From Leidyana gryllorum EB-2025a (taxonomy: Eukaryota; Apicomplexa), in NCBI GenBank assembly GCA_048772705.1, contig JBLWGC010000213.1, positions 124,001 through 188,000 of the forward strand: DNA of 64,000 nucleotides, given 5' to 3'. Below, in pieces: positions 11,763 to 21,992 of the stretch (its first letter is position 1; every line of letters begins with the position of its first letter). A program made the translations under genes and the position numbers. The notes beneath the pieces were generated by a model, which saw only the letters and a list, made by a program, of their open reading frames with translations, was not told where the DNA came from and did no database searches.

Positions 11763-12389
11763 TCATCTATCAAACAGTTTGTTGTTCCTGATCTGCATGG
11801 GTTTGACCTTGTCGGGCATCCCTAGTTCCTCCCCTAGTAGAAAGGCATCCTCAGGACTTAAGTGTCCAACTCCTAAGCGATAGAGCTCTTCCACCGTCTG
11901 GACTCCGAACGGATTTTGGTCACGTGCATCCTCCGAAGAGTTTGTGATAGCCGATGGAGGAATGGCGATGTCCACTTTGCACAGAGCGGGCACGTGGTTC
12001 TTTCCATCTTCAGCTGACTTGGCAGTCACTCAGACTTGTAAACTCGAGCTCACCTGGCGAACACGATACTGTATGACGTAATTGAGTTTCTGCTGGTACA
12101 GGCATGCGCATCGGGAATGTCCACCGTTCGTCGTCTAAACACAGCGATAGGCACTTGTCAGTTCGGTTCACTCACATCCGGCTGGCAATGACAGCCCTAT
12201 TCTGTCGCGTTTCGCAATGTGCAGTTCCAGCTGATTACGCCATGTGGCTGATGGGGGTCCTAAAGTGGCCACTATCTGACTGGGACGGAAGGTCTTTGGT
12301 AAGTTTCTGCAATCAAAGATGGCCCATGGGAATTAGCTCTCATGGCTGACTGACTCCAAAGTAACGATGTAATGTTGACTTCCATCCAT
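11763..12389 (-). CDS. Orphan four-exon protein, about 160 aa
   Basis: I do not recognise this protein. A phase-consistent model joins exons 12389-12355, 12306-12176, 12134-12054 and 12013-11763, all with GT-AG introns of roughly 40-48 bases. The start reads MDGSQHYIVTLENLPKTFRP and the second exon contains LELHIAKRDRIGLSLPAGYD. The last exon holds an acidic helical stretch, VEELYRLGVGHLSPEDAFLL, which looks clearly coding. No signal peptide, membrane segment or cysteine motif is visible, so a soluble protein is likely. It lies downstream of Ste24 on the same strand, about 200 bases away, and faces RPS13. The last exon is the best supported; the acceptor at 12014 was chosen because the alternatives break the frame. 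Confidence 0.55.
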
Positions 12390-12588
12390 GCCTTGTCTGA
12401 ATACCACACCTTCTTGGTACCTTCACAGAGCGGCGTTTCTAAGTGACACCAATTGCCCTCACTGTGGTTTGGATGCAAGCATCTGGCGTTTCATCATCCT
12501 TATGTAGCCATTGGTCGGAGTTAGACACATCAGTAATAATCCTGTCAGCATCGCACACGTGTGAGCTCGGACAATTACCGAGCACTTT

Positions 12589-13937
12589 CTACTTAGCTTT
12601 CTTGATCTGCTCATCGAGGGCTCTGAGCCGCTCGCCCAAAGTCGGATGGGAGTAGTTGATCCCGGCATAGAGCCAATCGACATTGTATGCCATTTTATTC
12701 TCGATACCAATACGCACGAGTCCACTCTTCAAGGCCTCCCCTCTGCCCAACTGGGCAGAGAAAGCGTCGGCCTCAAACTCATGTTTTCGGCTCAGCGCCG
12801 TACCAGCGATATTTAGGACGAACATGAGCTACAAAGGGGCAAGTGAAGAGGAAACGGCCGCACAACTTACGGGGCTCAGAATGGTGGTGAAGATGAAGGC
12901 TCCGATGATGACGGCGTTGGTGTCGTGGAATCCGAAGCTTCTGTAAGGCCCCTCTTGGAAGATGAAGATTTGGGCCACCCAGAGCTGCACGAAGAGGATG
13001 GCAGCACCGAGGACAGTATTCTTAAGGTTGTGTGAGCACTTCCAGTGGCCGATTTCGTGTGCCAAGATGGCCAATATCTCCTCATGAGGGCTTCCGAGCA
13101 GAGTGTCGAAGAGGACGATCCGCTTGTTCTTCCAGAAGCCGTACAAGAAAGCGTTTGAGTGGGCTGAGCGCTTGGAGGCGTCCATTTGGTAGAGTTTGGT
13201 GAGGGGGTATTTGAGCTCATCTGCGAGATCCTCGACTTTCTTTCTGAGGTCGGCATCTTTGAGATTCTCGTAGGTGTTGAAGAGCGGCATGATGACGACC
13301 GGTATGAGGAATGAGGCGATGAAAGTGACCAACAAACAAAGTAGCCAGACCTGCGGAGAGCAGAAGATGTGGGATGTCGGGGCGGGGTACTTACATAAAT
13401 GAATCCATTGGGGCCGGCCCAGCGCACGACCCAGATGAAGAGAGGGACCAGTAGTCCGGTGAGGACTGCAGTGATGCCCAGACTTATGACCCAATCCTTG
13501 AAGAAGAGTCTGAGGGTGGTTTTGTTGAAGCCGTGTCGTTCCTCAATGACAAATGTCGAGTACAAACTCCATGGGAGCTCTTCAACGGTGGAGATGAAGG
13601 TGGTGAGGAGTATGAAGGCAACGGACACAAGGCTTTCCGGGCTGTCGGTGCCGATCCAGTGTGCACAGCGAGTCCAGAGGTAGGGGAAGACACCGTAGAG
13701 GAGGCAGAGTGTGCCTATGATTAGGTCGCAGACGCTGTGTATGATGGCGAAACGCATCGTCTCTCCATGATAGGCGGAGCTCTCCTTGAACTGTTGGGGA
13801 GTGACGATAGACTCCAGCTCAGGTACGACTTTTTCGTCCTTGCGGAAGCGTCTTTCTTGTCTAAGTGAGACATAAATAGAGAATGTATCGACTATGATGG
13901 AGAAGGCGATAGCGAGGGCAAGCCATGGCACCTCCAT
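12589..13937 (-). CDS. STE24: CAAX prenyl protease 1 (Ste24/ZMPSTE24, peptidase M48)
   Basis: Three exons give about 430 aa, the normal length for Ste24. Multiple membrane segments are present from the N-terminus (MEVPWLALAIAFSIIVDTF). The zinc site is intact: ILAHEIGHWKCSHN carries HExxH, and the third-ligand region is RKHEFEADAFSAQLG. Introns fall after NGFIY (about 13339-13394) and between TTILSP and LMFVLNIAG (about 12827-12870). The enzyme cleaves the -AAX tripeptide, and the N-terminal extension in some substrates, of farnesylated proteins at the ER or inner nuclear membrane. Its start codon lies inside the 5' end of the divergent 94-aa gene on the other strand. Confidence 0.96.
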
Positions 13938-14252
13938 TTGACGAAGAGCAAAAAAGACGCCTCAGAAAAATGAACATCGAGGCGGTGAAGAAGTACCTCA
14001 AACAGGTGGAAGATGGCGAGTACGAGGCGGAATTGGCAAAGGCTTTCCTGAAGGCTGGACTACCCCAATCCGACATTGATGAGTGAGTGAAAATTGAGAT
14101 TGTGGTGTGAATGTGAGATTGTCAGGATGGTAGCGCAAATGTTGGAGGACATAAAGGGAGTGGTGGGCGGAATGAATCTGGAAACGATGGAGCTGAACGC
14201 TGGAGAATTCGCCGAGTACTTGAGTGACTGTCACGACCGTACCACAGCATAG
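13925..14252 (+). CDS. Orphan 94-aa acidic helical protein
   Basis: Two exons (13925-14082 and 14126-14252) join in phase across a 43-base GTGAGT...CAG intron to give 94 aa ending in TAG. The sequence is charged and helical (MNIEAVKKYLKQVEDGEYEA, then AFLKAGLPQSDIDEMVAQML), with no signal peptide or membrane segment. I do not recognise a family. The most upstream ATG at 13925 makes it overlap the opposite-strand Ste24 start by 13 bases; using the next ATG at 13970 (Met16) would remove the overlap. It ends 33 bases before RAE1. It is too short and too interrupted to appear as one open frame, but codon phase and splice sites are clean. Confidence 0.6.
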
Positions 14253-14285
14253 TGTAGCAAAGAATTTTCTGTTGTGTTCTTGCCG

Positions 14286-15785
14286 ATGCTGGGAGGTATT
14301 AACCAATCTGTCAGTGATATAACCCAAGGCAAAGCTGTGGAATGTCCACAAGGCCCAAGTGACACCCCCTCCGAAGTGCAATGGTTATGGCCAGCTCCCA
14401 ACTCCCACCCATTCTTATTTGCATCGTCATGGGATGGAACGGTGCGCGCATGGGAAGTGCAGACAGAGCAGCCGCTCTTCAATCGTAAAATCGAGGAAAT
14501 ACCGAGTCGGGCCGATCCCATACCCAAAGTGGTCAACATTGTACCAAAAGCAATGTGGACTAACAACAGTCCCACTCTATGCGTTTGCCCCAGTTCTGTG
14601 AGTGGAATGGCTATTATCTATCCACTCTCGCACTCATCAATGCACAGACTGCGGTGTTCTCCGGAACCTGTGACAAGAGACTTTTGGCACACGATTTGGC
14701 ATCCCAGCAGACACAGCAGATTGGCCAATTGAATGCCCCCGTCTGCAACGTCTTTCACAACAGCAAAACCAACATTATCGTTTCATTAAGTTGGGACAAA
14801 TCCATCAAAGCCTGGGACCCTCGCCAACAAAAGTCTGTCCTCGATATCACAGCCCCAGCGAACGTGAGTCCAATCATGGACAAGACGCGCTCGCTCGCGA
14901 CGCACGCCTTTTTCGATTGCAGGTCATCGCGGGAGACATGAGTGAGAAGGTGTTGGCGGTGCTCACTGACGACCGGAAGGTCCACGCCTACAATCTGGAT
15001 CCCTACAGCGGTACACCGGCGGTACGTCAGGCTACAAACTGCTGACAGCGAACATATCCTTCCCCCCCTCTGTGCAACAGACATGGGTGCCTCTTGAGCC
15101 TTTGATACATAACGCTCGGAAGATCCGACTGTTCCCCGATAGCTCTGGAGTGGTGATCGCTGGGTATGAAGGGCGCTGCCGCATTGCGAATTTCAACCAA
15201 ACTCAAAGAACGTAAGTGTTGGGGTCGTTGACTCCTCATTCCTCACCTCCCACTTTTCAGTGCGGATTTCACTTTCCGGTGTCATCGGTTGTTTGGTCAC
15301 AACTTCCAGCCCGTGACTGCGAATCCCAGTGCGAGCACGAGTAGTCAACAGTCAATTCTAATATACGCCGTCAATTGTGTAGATTTCAATCCTTTATACA
15401 ATACTCTCATCACTTCGGTAAGTCCTCGTTTGATCTTTCTGGCTGCTGACCGACCGACGTGACTGGCGCTTTCGACAGGGCGCGGATGGAGGCGCTACTA
15501 CATGGGACAAAGATGTCAGACAGAGGATCCAAGTGATACCCAATCTGGCTGGACCCGTGACCTGTGGTCGATTCGACCCCTCGGGGCGTATGTTTGGCTA
15601 CGGCACTGGGTACGACTGGTCCGAGGTGAGTGTGTTGCTGAGGGTGTGGCTGGCACTAATTGATTTTTTAGGGCATAAATGGCAAGAACACCGCTACCTA
15701 CCGGAAGACCGCACCGATCCAGAACCGCATTTGCGTAATGATGATGACGGACGAGTCTATCCATTCCAAACCGCCCAAGAAATGA
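14286..15785 (+). CDS. RAE1: mRNA export factor RAE1/Gle2 (WD-repeat)
   Basis: Seven exons give about 360 aa, the usual length. Repeats include FLFASSWDGTVRAWEVQTEQ, VFSGTCDKRLLAHD, IIVSLSWDKSIKAWDPRQQK and GADGGATTWDKDVRQRI. The late motif FGYGTGYDWSEGI is characteristic of RAE1 rather than of its relative BUB3. RAE1 binds NUP98-type nucleoporins through a GLEBS motif and helps export mRNA; it also has mitotic roles in animals. The start Met (MLGGINQSVSD) leaves little N-terminal extension. It is sandwiched tightly, 33 bases after the small orphan gene and 70 bases before NEMF, all on the same strand. Confidence 0.9.
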
Positions 15786-15855
15786 ATGAATGATCCACCC
15801 AAAAAACCACCTTGTACATCATCCTTGTTAAAAAAGTCCTTGATACACTGACACC

Positions 15856-18800
15856 ATGCCAAAGGTCCGCATGACTGCCCTCGATGTCAGGGCTATGGTA
15901 ACGGATATAAGTCCTCTTGTTACCCGGTGAGTGGTCGACGAGACTCCCCGGACTGACATAAAATTATCCATATGCCAGTCTGCGCGTCGCAAATGTGTAC
16001 GATATTTCATCAAAGGTCTATGTCCTCAAACTATCCGAGGGTGACGTCAAGAGGCATCTGGTCTGTGAGGCTGGGAATCGCTTCCACTTATCCCAATGGA
16101 AACGCGATAAACAATCTATACCATCTTTCTTCACCATGAAACTGCGCAAGTATCTTCGAACCAAACGTTTGGCCTCCATCACGCAATTAGGCGCTGATCG
16201 GGTCATAGATCTTCAATTCGGTTATGAGGAGAACGCAATGCACTTATTGGTGGAGCTTTACTCCAAGGTGCGTCCGCCAATAATACTTCCAAGTTCCCCT
16301 TTCCCCACCAACAACACCCCTTTCACCCTTTCCCCCAAACCCACACCCACACTCCTCTGCAGGGAAATGTCGTGTTGACTGATCACGAGTATATAGTGAG
16401 GGCGTCTTGGCGTCAGTTTCGCGCCGATGATGACTTTGCGGTTCGGTTAAATGCCCCTTACCCCATCCAAACGTATCAAGACCCCCACCGATTTGTAGCC
16501 TGTGGCGTGGATCAGGCGATTGCGAAAGATCGAGACGCTGTCACATCGGTAACCTTTCTTTTCCCCGTGCCCCCCGTCGATCTTTCATTACCCAACAGTG
16601 GCTTCAAGAAAATCATAGCTTGCTGACTGCCGAAGGGGGACCCTCCAAAAGGAAAAAGAAGAGCTCCGAGGCTCAACAGTCGCAAAATGGAGTACCCTTG
16701 GAAGACATACTGAGCAGAATGATGCCTGTGGCTCATCGTGGCCTCGTGGAATGGGCGTGTAGTAATGTGGATCTCAAGAATCGGCATTACCCCCTCGATG
16801 AGCAGCAAATCACACCCAACTCTCCACTCATTGACGATTTATTCACGCTAACACACAAACTGCTTGATATCTGGAATCAAGTTAGCATGCCTGGGATGCT
16901 CGGGTCCACACAAACCGAAGTGCCGAAAGTGAAAGGCTATACCACCTTCACCTCCGGCGAACCGCGCGTCCACAATGACTACTCGCCACTTGACATTTAT
17001 GACCCTAGCAACAGACAAGAATACGATTCGTTTCATCTGGTGAGCACACCGCAACCAAATTCTTCAACTTCACCCACACAGTGTGTGGACGATTTCTATA
17101 GCTCTGTGGAGCTCGCCAAGGAAGAGAAAGGAAAAGCTGAGCGTCTGCATGATCTGGAGTCCAAAATTGAGAATATTCGAAGAGATCAAGCTGAGTAAGT
17201 CCCCCGCATTGCACTCCCACCCCCACGCCTCCTCCAGACGAGTTGAGAAGCTGCAACAGGAAAGGGATTTAGCCGAAAGGTAAGTTCGGGCCCAAAGCAA
17301 TCGCAAACCCTCCCATAGACAAGCTGCGTGTGTCGAGCATCAGGTCGACTTCGTGGGTAAAGCAGTGGAGATGCTTTCGAGAGCACTATCCACCGGAAGT
17401 GACTGGAAATTGATTGAACAAATGGTGAAAGAGGTACGATCCCGCCCACCACCACTACATACGCCCACAGCAACGGAAACTGAATCATCCAGTAGCTCTT
17501 TATATTCAACGTCTGAATTTAGAACACAACCGATTTACCTTACTGCTATCAGACGAGATGCTGGAGGAGGCAGAGGTACGCCGCACTTATTCCCACCCCT
17601 TGGGAATCAAAGACTTGCTCACTCTTAGGATGACGCACCCTTAATTCCAGTTGAGCTGGTGATCAGCCAATCGGCGTTTGCGAACGTACAAAGGCTCCAC
17701 GAGGAAAAGAAGGCTGCGAATATCAAGTTCCTCAAGACACAGGAAGCTGCTCAGCGTGTTGTCGCGGCAGCTGAGGCCGCAGCTGAGAAAGAAAAACAAC
17801 GGAAGGTAATCTGAGCCCTCCAATGAGCACTTCAGACCCCCACGTAGGAGCTACGCACCGACACCCGGCCTGCCATGCAGCGACTGAGAAAAGTATTCTG
17901 GTTCGAACGGTTCTACTGGTTCGTTTCCAGTGACGGCTACCTGGTTCTGGCTGGACGCGACGCACAACAAAATGAGATCCTGTATCGAAAGTATCTACGG
18001 AAGGTGAGGAGACACATCCCTCGGACACACGTGTGTGTACAAAATCTCTTCTACCGCAGCACGATATATATGTACATGCCGAAGTTCATGGTGCCGCGAC
18101 CTGTGTGATTCGCAACCTTCGCCCTGATGTCCCAGTACCCCCCAAGACTGTCGAAGAGGCAGGGTTGATGTCTGTTTGCCGGTCTAATGCTTGGAAGACC
18201 AAGGTGTTGGTACAAGCTTACTGGGTCTATGCACACCAGGTCTCCAAAACACCACAACCTGGAGAGTTTGTTTCCATGGGTGGCTTCATCATTCGCGGCA
18301 AGCGTAACCCTATCCTGATCAAAAAGCTGGAAATGGGTGTCGGAGTTATGTTCCACCTCGGCGATGAGGAGTCTATCCGCCGTCACCTCAAACCTCACCA
18401 ACTCGAACAACTCGGACTTGACCCAGAGGCCTCACTCCTTCCAGTGAGCACTCCTGGATCTGACGACGAGCTCAACGACCCCTCTCAACCACAACCCAAC
18501 GCCAGAAAGGCCTCTCACGGGCATGATCAGGTAATAGAAGAGGATCCTGATCAACTGGAAGAAGTGGATGCCGACAAGAGTGTGGGTGGAGCTGAGGAGA
18601 GCGATAGCCAGTCAGATGACAGTGACGATGAAGAGAGGAAAGCAGGTGGACCTCTCTCGGCGGTCGACGGAGGCAAAGAGAGCTCGGACGAGGAGAGTGA
18701 TGATGATGATGATGAAAGTTCTTTCGAAATTACTGCGGCCACATCTAGCAATCGCCAAAGTTCCCTGCGGCACCCGTCTAAGCAGTCGCAGGATTCAGCG

Positions 18801-20597
18801 TCTCGTGCTGTGCAATTCGGGTCTATCGAAGTGTTGCCTACCCCTGCTATCGAAGCCGTAAGCCACACACTGCCCTCACCTAACGTTCGATGCCCCCCCA
18901 CCACGTGTGAGACGCCTTTGCAGCACGTGGACTTCGACGACCTCCCACCAGAAGTAATAGTAGTCAACTCCGAACGGAGCATTTTGTCTGAAGATGAGGA
19001 GGATGATGATATATCGGCTCGACTGCGCGAGTTGGCTCATCACAAACAACACGGTGAATCGATAAGTTCTCACAGTGGTATGAGCAACGAAGCGGCGGCA
19101 GATACATCATCTCCTCCGGTGGCCAGCGGTTCGGCTTCTGCTCGGGGCTTTGAGCTGCGACGTCCTGATTCAGCGGACGAGCTGCCTCCTCCTGCTCCCT
19201 ATGCTGGACGGTCGGCTCCACGAGATCTGTTAGCTCGGCGAACGCCCGAGACGTCAGATCCTTTGTTCACTTTGGAGTACGGAGAGAGCTCCAGTGTCCA
19301 TCTGGAGGAGATGAGCCCTGGAGTGGGGGCAGCTACAGTTCCCGTGTTGGGTACCCACGGTTACGTGGTGTTACCTCCGAAGCACACAAAGAGTTGTCCC
19401 ACTGTTTCGCATCGGCGTCGTTTGGTTGTGGACGGCGGCCCCCTGCCGCGCGGCTTCTTGGAAGACGAGGTGCCGCCTCCGAAGACGTTGTTGAAGATTG
19501 GATTCACTGCGTCGATGGAGAGGATGTCGCCGGTGCAGAGTGACGCGTTGCCTGAGACTCAGGAGGCCGGTCCGATGAGTTCTACGGGTGGTGGTGAGGG
19601 GAGCGTAGAGATGAGTGAAGCCACAGTAACCCATCACACGGCTGCGGAGGCCCCAACGAAAGCTCGAATGAGCAAAGCTGCTCGGCGGCAGATGAAGAAG
19701 GGTTCGAGTCCTGTGGCTGATAGCAAAGAGCCGTCGAAGAAGGTGCATTCCGAGCCTGGTGACGGTGTTGTCGATTGTAAGAAGGGGAAGAAGGCCACTG
19801 TGGTGCCTCGGAGCAAGCAGCGGAAGTTACGGAAAATGAAAGATAAGTACGCTGAGCAGAGTGATGATGAGCGCGAGTTGGCTATGCAACTGATCGGGGC
19901 GAAGAAGATTAAGGAGGAGAATGTTGAGGAGGACAAGAAAAAGCAGTCTGATGTAAAAGAGGAGGTTAGCGACCGGCAAGGATGGTCGGGTCAGGCTTTG
20001 CCAGACCGGAACATAGCGAATGAGGAGTCCGATCCCGAGGATGAAGAAGACTGGAAGGTGAGTGTTATGGCGGTTGTTTGGTAATTGTTGGGATTGTGTG
20101 CAGAAACGTCTGGGGGTTACCCATGAGTTGACAGGAAATCCGACGGAGAAAGATACAATTCTCTGTGCGCTGCCTGTGTGTGCTCCTGTATCTGCCTTGA
20201 AAGGGTATAAGTACACAGGAAAGTTGACACCAGGCGGCGGGAAGAAAGGGAAGGCTGTCCAATTAATTCATCAGGCCTTCGTTGCGATGGTGAGTGTGTG
20301 TGTGTGTGTCCTCGGCGAGACACGTAGTTGTACCATACTTATTCTTGTTGGATTTCCTATAGAGCCCAGCCAACAGCGTGGTCAGGCAACTGATCAAGCA
20401 GATTTCGGCAGACGAGATCAGTGGCTGCATTGTGTCAAATCCAGTGGTTTCGATCCAAGGTGGGCGGCGCAGATTGTGTGTTCTGCCGATCGATTGCAAT
20501 CTGATTGGTTCCTGCAGGGGGTGATCAAATCCAACGAGCAGAGCGGAAGGCGAAGAAAGCGCTCAGCAAAGCGATAGTGAAGGCCGCCGCCTCCTAG
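15856..20597 (+). CDS. NEMF: Ribosome quality control factor NEMF/Rqc2/Tae2
   Basis: About 14 exons give roughly 1,300 aa. NFACT-N begins at MPKVRMTALDVRAMV and includes LGADRVIDLQFGYEEN, whose Asp-Arg pair matches the conserved pair needed by Rqc2 for CAT-tail synthesis. After coiled coils comes NFACT-R (FWFERFYWFVSSDGYLVLAG, then HDIYVHAEVHGAATCVIRN). A disordered Glu/Ser/Lys-rich region of more than 400 residues (about 18430-20050) precedes NFACT-C (ALKGYKYTGKLTPGGGKKGK). The protein binds stalled 60S subunits carrying peptidyl-tRNA and recruits the Ltn1 ligase. The reading ending KALSKAIVKAAAS places TAG at 20595-20597, overlapping the BUD13 stop on the other strand. Exons near 17515-17640 are less certain. 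Confidence 0.92.
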
Positions 20598-21940
20598 TCC
20601 ATGGCGGAGTGCATGTGAATGGATGGCTTCGACAAAGCTTCGCTTCTCTAAAGCAGACTATGTAGATAGACAATATGAGCAGCCACCTTACCGCGGCCAA
20701 ATACCGAGCCTCGAACCCGTTCCCTCGTATACGCCCATCCCATCTCTTTCCTGGCTGAATTCCAAATCTGTTGGGGGGAGCAGGAAACCTGCTGCGGGCA
20801 GCAGCTTTGCTCCTCGATGTGTCCTGGTGAGCTTCGCTGGTGGTATCAGGGGGCTTTGCGAACCCTTCCATTTTCAGGAGCGGATCATCCCAGCGATACT
20901 TTTCTCGCAATTCTTTATCCAGAGATTCATCAATGTCATGCCTAATATTAAGAGAAAGATTGGTTGCTGTGTAACCCGAACGGTCTGTACCTTTGCAGCG
21001 GCTGCTTCGCAACTTCAGCCTCATAGTCGGCTCGCGCGGCTTCGTCTTCCTTCTGCTTGATGCCTCCGCCCCAATCCAACTGACTTTCAGATAGTTTTTG
21101 TACTTTCTTCCGCGCAGGAGCGCGTTGCCGCCGCTTTCGCTTCTCTTCCTGCAGCTCAGTCCATTCACGTTTACTGATCCGTCGACCTTCTTCGTCCCGA
21201 AACACCACAGCACTCTGCTGCTCTTCTTTCTGAGCTGCCGGCAGCGGCCGTGGCGGTGGTGACCGTTCCCGGGACGAATGCGTCCGCCGTCCAGCGCCCA
21301 CCACACGATCAGTGTCATCGTCACGATCCGAATCATAGCTATAGCGTCGACGTTTAACACTGCTGCTGACCCGCGGTTCGTCACGGGAGGCGGAGGAGGA
21401 GGAATTTGAGAGGCGGCGTCGGCTGGTGGAACGTCGCTCGTCATAGCTGTCCCGTCGTCGTCTGTCGGGGGGACGGTGGTGTGCAGTTGAGGCGGCTGAC
21501 GACCTGCGTGGCCGCTCGACGTCCAAGTCGTCATCAGAATCATAACTATTGCGTCGCCTCTTTACTGCGGGTTGGGAATATTCGATTCGAGAGGACGATG
21601 ACCTCTCACGGGCCTTTGACCTTTCATGGACCGTTGCTCCCCCCTTCTCTCGTCGGCTGATGCTTGATGGCTGGAGAGCTCTGTCGTGGGATTGTCGGCG
21701 TTGCTTTAGCAGTTGAGCCTCAAGTTGTGCTCGTGTGGCGGGGTCTATATCCTCATCTAGTGATTGCAGCATAAACTCTATGTCCTCATCGTCCTGATGG
21801 TAACTTGAGCGATACTTATCAACATGGTCGTCATCGTCGTTTCTATCTCGGCCGCGCCGACTGTGTTTACGGTGCCGATGGGCATCCGGCAAGTCGTCGA
21901 ACTCGTCATCGACCAATTGGATGCCTTTACGGTATATCAT
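20594..21940 (-). CDS. BUD13: BUD13-like component of the pre-mRNA retention and splicing (RES) complex
   Basis: Three exons give about 425 aa. The N-terminus (MIYRKGIQLVDDEFDDLPDA) is followed by an Arg/Ser-rich region with repeated RRRxSYDSD blocks near 21310-21560. VVFRDEEGRRISKREW and RWDDPLL then lead to PPNRFGIQPGKRWDGRIRGN, which matches the BUD13 signature (PPNRF-I-PG-RWDG--R-NG). The main intron runs from after QPLQR to HDIDESLDKEL. A second intron at about 20636-20682 leads to a short last exon ending in TAG at 20594-20596. In yeast BUD13 acts with Snu17 and Pml1 on the spliceosome. The N-terminal leader seen in some homologues is absent. Its stop codon overlaps the NEMF stop. Confidence 0.9.
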
Positions 21941-21992
21941 CGTGTATATTCCTATCTTTTTGTTTCATGTGGTATCATGAAAAAAAATGCAA

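Noticed and set aside
14286-15785. BUB3 as an alternative to RAE1
   Set aside because: The late GYGTGYDWS motif and the N-terminal QWLWPAP-FLFASSWDGTVRAWEVQ stretch fit RAE1 better; BUB3 has a different final blade.
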